Positions 24,040-31,794 of a DNA stretch of 64,000 nucleotides are shown here, one piece after another; position 1 is the first letter of the stretch; each line of letters begins with the position of its first letter. Position numbers and translations under genes: made by a program. The notes beneath the pieces were generated by a model that was not told the DNA's origin, made no database searches, and saw only the letters and a list, made by a program, of their open reading frames with translations. Origin of the DNA: Bacterioplanoides pacificum (GTDB taxonomy: Bacteria; Pseudomonadota; Gammaproteobacteria; Pseudomonadales; Oceanobacteraceae); contig NZ_JBHRYB010000005.1 of the NCBI RefSeq assembly GCF_042648445.1, positions 310,001 through 374,000 of the forward strand, read 5' to 3'.

Positions 24040-25094
24040 TGCCGCCGGCTCCGCAATGGTGTGATGGCGACGACGCCGCTATTGCAGCACACTGGTACCC
24101 GGCATTATTAATTGATTTGTTGGTGGCGCGCGGTATCAGCAGCCATAAAATTCTGCGCGCTACCGGAATATTTTACGAAGATCTGGTCGCGGGTGAGCAA
24201 CAGTTGTCGGTGCGGCAATTATTACAGCTGATTAAAAATGCCCGTTCACTGGAGCCGGAGGCTGACCTGAGTTTTCGCTGGGGCAGTGGTGCTTTACCCG
24301 GACATTGTGGCGCTTTCAGCCAGCTGCTGGGCGGCTGTGCGAATATGGCGGAATTTCTCCAGCTGCTGGTACGTTACCGGCGCATTTTTTCGCCATTAAT
24401 GGTGCCACGGCTGTTCAGTGACGAACGTTTTGTGTATCTGTACTGGGTCGCCGCCAGCGGGCTGGGGGAACAGCAACAATTTTTGCGTGAAGTTGCGATG
24501 AGTTCGGTGGTGTCGGCCAGCCGTTGGCTGCATGGCCGGCATTTGCCCTGGCGGTTTGTGTTTCAGGGCGCGGAGCCGGAACAGCGCGAGTTATATTCGC
24601 TGTATTTTTCCGATCAGTTGCAATTTGATGTTGGCATCGATCTGATGATGCTGGACAAACACTGGTTGCAGCAGCCTTTTCCCAGCACCGCAACGGCGCT
24701 GAGTCAGACCGCTCAGCGGGCGTTACAACATCAGTGTGATGCCTGCTGGCAGCCACCTCTGACCACGCCGTTATTTGTTGAGGCGGTGTATCAGTGGCTC
24801 AGTGAGCATATTCAGCAGGCGCCCGGACTGGAGTGTACCGCCCGGGCTTTTTGTATGAGCCCGGCAACCTTTAAGCGTAAGCTGAAAAAACATCAGTGTG
24901 GCTTCCAGGAAATACAGGATCAGGTGCGGTTACACACCAGCCTGTATCTGTTTCTGATTAATGACTGGAGTAACGAGCAGGTGGCGAATTATTTAAATTT
25001 TAACGACACCACCAACTTTCGCCGTGCATTTAAGCGCTGGAGTGGTACCACTCCCAGCACCAGTAAACAGTTATTTCAACTCAGTGTCTGTTGA
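24039..25094 (+). CDS. AraC-family transcriptional regulator
   Basis: A 351-residue regulator if started at the ATG at 24039, whose first base overlaps the previous stop (TGATG); an in-frame ATG at 24021 is an alternative. The N-terminal 200 residues match the AraC 'arabinose-binding domain-like' type seen in OruR/ArgR-like proteins (ISSHKILRATGIFYEDLVAG, LSFRWGSGALPGHCGAFSQL). The last 90 residues are the double helix-turn-helix (FCMSPATFKRKLKKH, then VANYLNFNDTTNFRRAFKRW-x-G-T-P). Translational coupling to the GGDEF protein suggests the two form one signalling unit. The stop is 5 bases from the convergent nitroreductase stop. Confidence 0.9.
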   Translation: MPPAPQWCDGDDAAIAAHWYPALLIDLLVARGISSHKILRATGIFYEDLVAGEQQLSVRQLLQLIKNARSLEPEADLSFRWGSGALPGHCGAFSQLLGGCANMAEFLQLLVRYRRIFSPLMVPRLFSDERFVYLYWVAASGLGEQQQFLREVAMSSVVSASRWLHGRHLPWRFVFQGAEPEQRELYSLYFSDQLQFDVGIDLMMLDKHWLQQPFPSTATALSQTAQRALQHQCDACWQPPLTTPLFVEAVYQWLSEHIQQAPGLECTARAFCMSPATFKRKLKKHQCGFQEIQDQVRLHTSLYLFLINDWSNEQVANYLNFNDTTNFRRAFKRWSGTTPSTSKQLFQLSVC

Positions 25095-25098
25095 GTCG

Positions 25099-25758
25099 TC
25101 AGAGAAAACACACGGCATCGCCGATGTCTGCGCGATCGGTACGGGTTTTATTGGCTGCGGCGTCTTCATCAGCGTAACCAAACGACATACCAAACAAAAT
25201 GCCGCGCTCTTCCGGTAACTCAAGGAAGCTGCGCACGACGTCCGGGAATTGCCCCAGTGCGCCTTGCATACAACTGTCGATGCCTCGTTCTTTCAGTAAC
25301 AGGGTTAAGGTCTGGGCGTAAATACCGACATCCACAGCGCCCATGATACCGAGGTATTTATCCATGGTGAAAAACGCCACGTGAGGGGCGTCGAAAAAGG
25401 CCCAGTTACGTAACATGGCCATGTTACGTTTCATCTTGTCATCGCGCTCAATGCCCATTGAACTGTATAACGCGTTGGCCGAGCCAAACTGGCGCTCGCG
25501 GTGAATGCCCTGATAGGCAATTTTCCAGTCGAAGTCCGGTGCCGGCGGCTGTTGCTTCATTACCTCAGCAATCAGACGGTTTTTTAATTCATCTTTTCTG
25601 GCGCCGGAAACCACATAGGTTTGCCAGGGTTGCACGTTGCAGTTCGACGGTGCCTGTTGCGCCAGGGAAAAAATTTCCTGCAACTGGGCCGGTTCGACGG
25701 CATCTTTTTTAAATGCACGAACGGAATAGCGTGAATTCAGAATGTCGCTGAGTGCCAT
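25099..25758 (-). CDS. NAD(P)H-dependent nitroreductase family flavoprotein
   Basis: A 219-residue flavoprotein. It opens with MALSDILNSRYSVRAFK and contains the FMN-contact motif APSNCNVQPWQ and RNWAFFDAPHVAFFTMDK, followed by GIYAQTLTLLLKERGIDSCM. These are hallmarks of the nitroreductase fold, reducing nitro compounds or quinones with NAD(P)H. AGGAAA precedes the ATG at 25758; the frame runs upstream to 25830 without homology. It is convergent with the AraC gene and 144 bp downstream of pepA on the same strand. No substrate can be named. Confidence 0.9.
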   Translation of the reverse strand: MALSDILNSRYSVRAFKKDAVEPAQLQEIFSLAQQAPSNCNVQPWQTYVVSGARKDELKNRLIAEVMKQQPPAPDFDWKIAYQGIHRERQFGSANALYSSMGIERDDKMKRNMAMLRNWAFFDAPHVAFFTMDKYLGIMGAVDVGIYAQTLTLLLKERGIDSCMQGALGQFPDVVRSFLELPEERGILFGMSFGYADEDAAANKTRTDRADIGDAVCFL

Positions 25759-25865
25759 AGTGTTTTCCTGTTTTATTGTTCGATTTGTCACAACGATGGG
25801 GTGATGGTACCAGCCGGGGCCAGCGAACAAAGTGTGCAGAAGTGACAGAAGGCGTGGGAAATGTG

Positions 25866-25892
25866 TTCAGCCCCGCCATGGGCAGGGCTGAA
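25866..25892 (-). terminator. Terminator-like hairpin after pepA
   Basis: TTCAGCCC-C-GCC (25866-25877) pairs with GGC-A-GGGCTGAA (25881-25892), one mismatch, ATG loop. It lies 10 bp past the pepA stop on the minus strand. No T-run follows. Confidence 0.5.
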
Positions 25893-25901
25893 AGCGGAGA
25901 C

Positions 25902-27365
25902 TTATTTGGCTAACAAATAGTTCACCAGCAGGGGAACCGGACGACCGCTGGCGCCTTTGCTTTTACCAGCGCCACCCCAGGCGGTACCGGCAATATCCAG
26001 ATGAGCCCAGGGGGTGCCTTCGGTAAAGCGTGCCAGGAAACAGGCGGCGGTGGTTGCACCGGCCAGCGGCCCGCCGATATTAGCCATATCGGCAAAGTTG
26101 GTGTCCAGCAACTCCTGATAATCGTCTTCCAGCGGCAGGCGCCAGACCTTGTCGTTAGCGTAACGGGCCGCGTGCTGCAGTTCATCGGCCAGCTGTTCAT
26201 CCTGGGTGAACAGACCGGAGTTCACGCCACCCAGGGCGGCCATACAGGCGCCGGTCAGGGTGGCAATATCGACCACTGATGCCGGTTTGAACTGGTCGAT
26301 GCCATAAGTCAGGGCATCACACAACACCAGCCGGCCTTCGGCATCGGTGTTGAGGATTTCGATGGTTTTGCCCGATAAACTGGTAACCACATCACCGGGT
26401 TTTGAGGCGTGACCGGACGGCATATTTTCAGCACTGGTGATCATACCGATGATGTTGCGTTTCGGTTTCATGGCGATAATGGCCTGCATGGCACCCAGTA
26501 CCGAAGCTGCACCACACATGTCGTATTTCATTTCGTCCATCTTGGCGCCCGGTTTCAGGCTGATGCCGCCGGTATCGAAAGTGATGCCTTTACCGAGAAT
26601 AATATGAGGGGCCTCACTGGCATCCTCTGCGCCCTGATAACGGATGATAATCAGTTTGCCCGGCTCAACAGAGCCTTTCGCGACTGAGACAAACGCGCCG
26701 GCTCCCATGGCTTCGAGCTGGTCTTCATCAATAATGGTGGTTTCCACCGCCTGATCGGCGGCCAGCTTGATGGCTTCTTCAGCAAGGTAGGTAGGGGTGC
26801 AAATATTACCGGGCATATTACCCAGCTCACGAGCGTAATTGACCCCGGCGGCAATGGCGCCGCCTTTGGCCAGTTCGGCAGAGACATCATTCCCCAGCCA
26901 GATCAGGGTGTCGGTTTGTTGGCTGTCTTCTTCAGCGTTCGCCCGGGTCGCGCTGAAACGGTATTGTGCGCGGCCAAAGGCCATCACCGCCTGTTCTGCC
27001 CACCAGCCTTCACTCAGAGTGTCGTTGCTCAGCCCGGACAGCGCCAGCGCAACGCTGGTGTTGGTTTTGACGTTAGCGGCGATGGCGTCGAGAATTTTGC
27101 TGGCAGATGTGGCGTTTTGTGGCTTATCGCCCGTGCCAACCAGCAACACACGCTCGGCAGCAATACCGGCAACGCCAGGTAATAACAGGGTTTCTGCCAG
27201 TTTGCCCTTGATATCGCCGGCATCAATACGGGCCTGCAGGAAGCCATTCGCGGCATTATTTATTGCGCTCGCAGCCTCAGACAACTTGCCTGACTGGTCG
27301 AGAGTGACGACAATACAGCTCGCCTGAATATCGGCGGCCGGACTCTGGGAAACCTGATAGTGCAT
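25902..27365 (-). CDS. pepA: Leucyl aminopeptidase PepA (M17)
   Basis: A 487-residue M17 aminopeptidase. The C-terminal catalytic domain holds the signature NTDAEGRLVLCDALTYG with metal ligands, upstream ligands in GKGITFDTGGISLKPGAKMD, and the active-site Lys/Arg. The N-terminal domain (about 1-160) is the DNA-binding-type macro-like domain; in E. coli PepA also acts in Xer recombination. The enzyme removes N-terminal Leu and other residues in the cytosol with two Mn/Zn ions. The divergent position next to lptF is conserved in gammaproteobacteria, including E. coli. Confidence 0.96.
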   Translation of the reverse strand: MHYQVSQSPAADIQASCIVVTLDQSGKLSEAASAINNAANGFLQARIDAGDIKGKLAETLLLPGVAGIAAERVLLVGTGDKPQNATSASKILDAIAANVKTNTSVALALSGLSNDTLSEGWWAEQAVMAFGRAQYRFSATRANAEEDSQQTDTLIWLGNDVSAELAKGGAIAAGVNYARELGNMPGNICTPTYLAEEAIKLAADQAVETTIIDEDQLEAMGAGAFVSVAKGSVEPGKLIIIRYQGAEDASEAPHIILGKGITFDTGGISLKPGAKMDEMKYDMCGAASVLGAMQAIIAMKPKRNIIGMITSAENMPSGHASKPGDVVTSLSGKTIEILNTDAEGRLVLCDALTYGIDQFKPASVVDIATLTGACMAALGGVNSGLFTQDEQLADELQHAARYANDKVWRLPLEDDYQELLDTNFADMANIGGPLAGATTAACFLARFTEGTPWAHLDIAGTAWGGAGKSKGASGRPVPLLVNYLLAK

Positions 27366-27541
27366 ATGTGCTCCTGCAGTTGGGTGTGGTGATTACCACG
27401 ATGATTCACTGAATAACAGTAGATGCTGCCGGTTTTTCAGATTACAAGGCCCCGGGCCTGTTAAACTGCCTGGCTGTAACGGCTGTCCGGCAACAATAAA
27501 CAGCTGATAGTAGCAGCTGTCTGAGCGAAAGGTTGTATGGT

Positions 27542-28612
27542 TTGATTTTATTTCGATATCTGGCCCGGGAACTGGCCGGATCCATGGTGGCGGTGACCAC
27601 TGTGTTGCTGATGATTTTAATGAGTGGTCGTCTGATTCGCCAGCTGGCATCGGCGGCGGCGGGTGAAGTATCACTGGAAATCGTGTTTTTTACCCTGATT
27701 CTGCGTCTGCCGTCATTTCTGGAAATGATTTTGCCGCTGGCGTTATTTATTTCCATTCTGCTGACCTATGGCCGGTTATACGCCGAGAGTGAAATGACGG
27801 TGTTAACCGCCACCGGTTTTTCCAATAAAAAACTGCTGGGCTACACCATGATACCGGCGCTGGTACTGACTACTATTGTGGCCAGCTTTACCCTGGTGCT
27901 GAGTCCCTGGGGGGCGCAGAAAATGGAAGAGTTGTATAAAAAACAATCTCAGCTGACGGAGTTTGAGTTGCTGGCGCCGGGGCGTTTTCAGAGTACTGAA
28001 AAAGGCAGCCGGGTAACCTATGCCGAAAGTCTGTCGTCGGATAAATCGGAAATGCGCCACGTGTTTATTGCCGATGGCGGTAGCTTGCTGGTGGCCAAGC
28101 GTGGCACGCAATACGTCAGTGACGAAACCGGTTCACGCTTTCTGGAATTACACGACGGCCGGCGTTACGACCTGGTGCCGGGGCAGCTGGATATGCAGTC
28201 CCTCGATTTTGATTTATACGGGGTGAAAATTGCCGATGAACCGGAAGAACGGCGTAAATTGCGTAAAGAAGCGGTACCGACGCTGCAACTGATTGGTTCC
28301 GATAACAGCAAACATCAGGGGCAGTTACGCTGGCGCTTGTCGTTGATTCTGATGGTACCGATCGTCACACTGATTGCTTTTCCGTTGTCGAAAGTGAACC
28401 CACGGCAGGGGAAATTCGCTAAGTTATTCCCGGCGGTGGTGCTGTTTATGGTGTATATCTCGCTGATTATTGGCCTGGTTGGCATGATCGAAAAAGGCAA
28501 AATTCATCCCGATGGCCCGATCTGGATATTACATGCGGTGTATCTGGCCATTGGTGTTGGCTTATTAACCATTCCTGAGTGGCTGCGCCGCCGTAAGGTG
28601 AAACAACTGTGA
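27542..28612 (+). CDS. lptF: LPS export permease LptF
   Basis: An integral-membrane subunit of the LptB2FG ABC transporter that pulls LPS from the inner membrane into the Lpt bridge. N-terminal LILFRYLARELAGSMVAV and three further helices (about 40-120), a periplasmic beta-jellyroll (about 125-260) and three C-terminal helices are visible. The frame has no ATG start: TTG at 27542 has AAAGG (27528-27532) at 9 bases; TTG at 27533 lies directly after the ribosome site and is less likely. An out-of-frame ATG-GTT-TGA (27537-27545) overlaps the start. The stop overlaps the lptG GTG. Confidence 0.9.
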   Translation: MILFRYLARELAGSMVAVTTVLLMILMSGRLIRQLASAAAGEVSLEIVFFTLILRLPSFLEMILPLALFISILLTYGRLYAESEMTVLTATGFSNKKLLGYTMIPALVLTTIVASFTLVLSPWGAQKMEELYKKQSQLTEFELLAPGRFQSTEKGSRVTYAESLSSDKSEMRHVFIADGGSLLVAKRGTQYVSDETGSRFLELHDGRRYDLVPGQLDMQSLDFDLYGVKIADEPEERRKLRKEAVPTLQLIGSDNSKHQGQLRWRLSLILMVPIVTLIAFPLSKVNPRQGKFAKLFPAVVLFMVYISLIIGLVGMIEKGKIHPDGPIWILHAVYLAIGVGLLTIPEWLRRRKVKQL

Positions 28613-29673
28613 ACCGGCTGGATAATTACGTTGCCCGCAATGTGTTGTTTGCCACCCTGATGGTGGTGGTGGTGATTGCCGGGCTGGATGCTATTTTTGC
28701 CCTGGTCGATGAGCTCGGCCGGCTGAAGGGTGAATATCAGTTTATTGAAGCGCTGCAGTTTATTTTTATGCGTTTGCCACGGCGCATTTATGAATATATG
28801 CCGATGGCTTGCCTGATTGGTTGCCTGGCCGGATTGGGCAGTATGGCCGCGAACAGCGAATTAACCGTGATGAGGGCGGCGGGTATTTCCGTCGGCCGTA
28901 TTACGCTGGCGGTGATGAAGCCGGTGCTGGTGCTGATGGTGATCAGTATGTTGATTGCCGAATACGCTATTCCGCCGCTGGAGCGCATTGCTCAGTCACA
29001 ACGGGCCGTGGCCCAGGGTAAGGATGAAACCTTATCCAATAAAGGCCGGGGCTACTGGCACCGTGAAGGCAATGAGTTTATGCGTTTCACTGCCATCGAA
29101 CCCAACGGTGTATTACACGGCGTGACCCTGTATCGCTTTAATGAGGCGTCTGAATTACAGCGCATACGCACGGCGAAACGGGCTATTTATCAACGTGGCC
29201 AATGGCAGATGGAACAGGTTTCGGATGTGCTGATTTATTCCGATCACACCGAACGCCAGTCCCAACCCAGCCTGATGTGGGAAACCGGCCTGACCCCGGC
29301 CAGCCTGAATGTGGTGATGGTATTGCCGCGTGATATGTCGATTTCCGGGTTGTATCAATATACCCGCTATTTACAGCAGCAGGGGCTGAATGCAGACAAT
29401 TATCTGTTGTCGTTCTGGCGTAAGGTAACTCAGCCGCTGGGCACCATTGCGCTGGTGATTTTGGGGATTTCGTTTATTTTCGGGCCGCTGCGGGCAGTGA
29501 CTCCGGGACAACGGATTTTCTCCGGTATTCTGGTCGGGCTGGTGTATAAATACGCCGAAGAACTGCTGGCGCCGGCCAGTATCGTGTTCGGCTTTGAACC
29601 GGTATGGGCCAGTATTATTCCGATTGCCGGCTGTATGTTGGTGGGACTGCTGATGATGCGTAAAGCGGGTTAA
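28609..29673 (+). CDS. lptG: LPS export permease LptG
   Basis: The second membrane subunit of LptB2FG, 354 residues, with the same six-helix plus periplasmic jellyroll layout as LptF. N-terminal helix around NVLFATLMVVVVIAGLDAIF, then LPRRIYEYMPMACLIG, ELTVMRAAGISVGRI, and C-terminal PLGTIALVILGISFIFGPLR. GTG start at 28609 overlaps the lptF stop by 3 bases (GTGA), so the two subunits are coupled in translation, fitting their 1:1 stoichiometry. The lptB and lptC genes are not in the window, as in E. coli. Confidence 0.95.
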   Translation: MNRLDNYVARNVLFATLMVVVVIAGLDAIFALVDELGRLKGEYQFIEALQFIFMRLPRRIYEYMPMACLIGCLAGLGSMAANSELTVMRAAGISVGRITLAVMKPVLVLMVISMLIAEYAIPPLERIAQSQRAVAQGKDETLSNKGRGYWHREGNEFMRFTAIEPNGVLHGVTLYRFNEASELQRIRTAKRAIYQRGQWQMEQVSDVLIYSDHTERQSQPSLMWETGLTPASLNVVMVLPRDMSISGLYQYTRYLQQQGLNADNYLLSFWRKVTQPLGTIALVILGISFIFGPLRAVTPGQRIFSGILVGLVYKYAEELLAPASIVFGFEPVWASIIPIAGCMLVGLLMMRKAG

Positions 29674-29704
29674 CGCGCTTTACGCATCTTGGGCTGCGGG
29701 TAAG

Positions 29705-30163
29705 TCAGGATTGGCGCGCGGCTTTCGGAATAAACACCACCCGGGTCAGGGATGCCATGTCGTGCCAGTTGCGTTGTTGTTTGTCGATTAACATCCAGAA
29801 AAAACCCAGGCCAAAAATCACGAATGAAAAAAAGCCGATGCCGACCCGCAACATACACTGGCTCAGTTGCAGCGGTCCGTCATTTTCGTTGACCAGTTTC
29901 AGTCCCCAGGCTTTCATGCCAATGGTCTGGCCGTTACGCCGGCGCCACGAATCGCTGTAATAAAAAAAGGCGATGATAAAAAATACGGAGAAATTGACCG
30001 CGGCTGGTAAAGTGCCCGGGAATTCTCCATTATTGAGCGCTTTAATAATGGCGACCAGAGCAAAGCCGGCCATAATGTACAGCGCGAGCAGGATCAGGCC
30101 GTCATACACCATTGCCGCCAGGCGGCGCGCTAACGACGCGGTTGGGTAATTTTTATCAGACAT
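29705..30163 (-). CDS. RDD-family membrane protein
   Basis: A 152-residue protein of the RDD family with three transmembrane helices. Seen: the name-giving SLARRLAAMVYDGLILLALY (RR...YD), the helix LPAAVNFSVFFIIAFFYYSD, the conserved GQTIGMKAWGLKLVNENDG, and the terminal helix FFSFVIFGLGFFWMLIDKQQRNWHD. Function of the family is unclear; some members are Na+/H+ antiporters, so no specific role is assigned. The longer frame to 30505 lies in antisense to menA and is rejected; the ATG at 30163 has CGGAACC upstream. It is divergent from menA. Confidence 0.9.
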   Translation of the reverse strand: MSDKNYPTASLARRLAAMVYDGLILLALYIMAGFALVAIIKALNNGEFPGTLPAAVNFSVFFIIAFFYYSDSWRRRNGQTIGMKAWGLKLVNENDGPLQLSQCMLRVGIGFFSFVIFGLGFFWMLIDKQQRNWHDMASLTRVVFIPKAARQS

Positions 30164-30237
30164 AGAGGTTCCGGAGTGCAACTTTTTCAACGCGGGCATC
30201 ATAACAAAAGCCCGGCTCAACTTCAGGCGCTTTCCCT

Positions 30238-31101
30238 GTGACCCGCCTGCAGGCCTGGCTGCTGGCAGCGCGCCCGAAAACTTTACCGGCTGTGGTTGCT
30301 CCGGTACTGGCTGGCCAGTGGCTGGCCTGGAACGCAGCAACAGACAATTTTTCATTTTTACTGGCGGCAATGGTGTTGTTCTGTGCCCTGTTGTTGCAGG
30401 TGGCGGTGAATCTGGCCAATGATGTGTTCGATTTTCATCACGGTGTGGATCAGGCTGGCCGTTTGGGGCCTGCCCGGGCGGCACAGAGTGGCTGGTTAAC
30501 GTCACAACAATTAATCGCCGGCCTGCGTTTCATATTGTTGCTGGCGGCCGTTTCCGGATTGTATCTTGTCTGGCAGGGAGGCTGGTGGTATCTGCTGCTG
30601 GGAGGGCTCAGTCTGCTGGCGGCGCTGGCCTACAGTGCCGGACCTTTTCCGCTGGCTTCCAACGCCCTGGGCGAAGTCACGGTGTTTTTGTTTTTTGGTT
30701 TACTGGCGGTGGCTGGCGGATACACGTTACATCAGCTGACGCCTGACTGGCAGGTGTGGCTCACTGCTGCCGCCTTTGGCTGCCTGACTGCGGCCATTAT
30801 GCTGGTTAATAATATCCGCGACCGTCATTCCGATGCGCAAGCAGGCAAACATACCCTTGTGATTCTGTTAGGGGTGGGTGCCTCGCGGGTGTTATACGTG
30901 GTGCTGCTGGCTTTGCCGGGTATCTGGTTGTGTGATCAGAGCGGTTTTGGTGGTTTGGTGGTGTTGCTGGTGGCGTTATTACTGGCGCGTGGCATTTTTT
31001 ATCGTGATGGTGCGGCACTGAATCGCCAGCTGGCACAAAGCGCGTTGTTTTGTTTGTTATACGCGGCGGTTTTTGTTGCAGGTCAATGGCACACACGCTG
31101 A
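30238..31101 (+). CDS. menA: 1,4-dihydroxy-2-naphthoate polyprenyltransferase (MenA-like)
   Basis: A 287-residue membrane protein of the UbiA superfamily. Eight or nine helices; the first Asp-rich motif is NLANDVFDFHHGVDQ, the second NNIRDRHSDAQAGKHTL. The start LQAWLLAARPKTLPAVVAPV is typical of MenA rather than UbiA. It would attach the prenyl tail to DHNA to make demethylmenaquinone. The start is GTG at 30238, because no ATG precedes the homologous region in this frame. Other men genes are not in the window, so whether the organism makes menaquinone is not shown here. Confidence 0.85.
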   Translation: MTRLQAWLLAARPKTLPAVVAPVLAGQWLAWNAATDNFSFLLAAMVLFCALLLQVAVNLANDVFDFHHGVDQAGRLGPARAAQSGWLTSQQLIAGLRFILLLAAVSGLYLVWQGGWWYLLLGGLSLLAALAYSAGPFPLASNALGEVTVFLFFGLLAVAGGYTLHQLTPDWQVWLTAAAFGCLTAAIMLVNNIRDRHSDAQAGKHTLVILLGVGASRVLYVVLLALPGIWLCDQSGFGGLVVLLVALLLARGIFYRDGAALNRQLAQSALFCLLYAAVFVAGQWHTR

Positions 31102-31142
31102 AAACCGGACAATCGGATACAGAGATGAGCAGAGGAAACGTA

Positions 31143-31784
31143 ATGGTCGATTTAGCAGATATCCGTAAGGAATACACTCAGGGACGGCTGGATGAAACCA
31201 CCTGTGCCGACAACCCGGTGGTACAGTTCCATGCCTGGTTTGAACAATACCGCGACAGCAATCCGCCGGAGCCTACCATCATGACGGTAGCCAGTGTTGA
31301 TGAGCAGGGTCAGCCATGGCAGCGGATTCTGTTGCTCAAGGGTTATGACGAGCACGGCTTTGTATTTTTTACCAATTTCAACAGCAATAAGGGCCAGCAG
31401 TTACAGGCCAATCATAAAGCCAGTCTGCATTTTTTCTGGATTGAGATGGAACGTCAGATTCAGATCCAGGGAGAGGTGGAAAAAATCTCCCGCCAGCAGG
31501 CGGAGCAATATTTTCACTCGCGTCCGCGCGAAAGTCAGTTAGGTGCCTGGGCATCGGCTCAGAGTCAGCCGCTGGACAATCGCCAGCAGCTGGAAGATCA
31601 GTTTGCGGATGTCAGCCGTCGCTACGAAGGCCAGCAGGTACCGTTGCCGGAGCACTGGGGTGGTTTCCGGCTGAAGCCACAGCGCATGGAATTCTGGCAG
31701 GGCGGTGCACACCGGCTACACGACCGGGTGGAATATCTGCGGCAAACAGAGGATGACTGGTGCAAACAGCGTCTGAACCCCTGA
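31143..31784 (+). CDS. pdxH: Pyridoxamine 5'-phosphate oxidase
   Basis: A 213-residue FMN enzyme that oxidises PNP or PMP to pyridoxal 5'-phosphate, last step of vitamin B6 synthesis and salvage. Seen: MTVASVDEQGQPWQRILLLK, FVFFTNFNSNKGQQLQ, FFWIEMERQIQIQGEVE, SRPRESQLGAWASAQSQPL and the terminal FRLKPQRMEFWQGGAHRLHD signature. The length matches E. coli PdxH (218). The ATG at 31143 has GAGGA at 6 bases; the frame opens earlier inside menA. It is 41 bp behind menA and probably cotranscribed. Confidence 0.95.
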   Translation: MVDLADIRKEYTQGRLDETTCADNPVVQFHAWFEQYRDSNPPEPTIMTVASVDEQGQPWQRILLLKGYDEHGFVFFTNFNSNKGQQLQANHKASLHFFWIEMERQIQIQGEVEKISRQQAEQYFHSRPRESQLGAWASAQSQPLDNRQQLEDQFADVSRRYEGQQVPLPEHWGGFRLKPQRMEFWQGGAHRLHDRVEYLRQTEDDWCKQRLNP

Positions 31785-31794
31785 GCGGTCGCCG

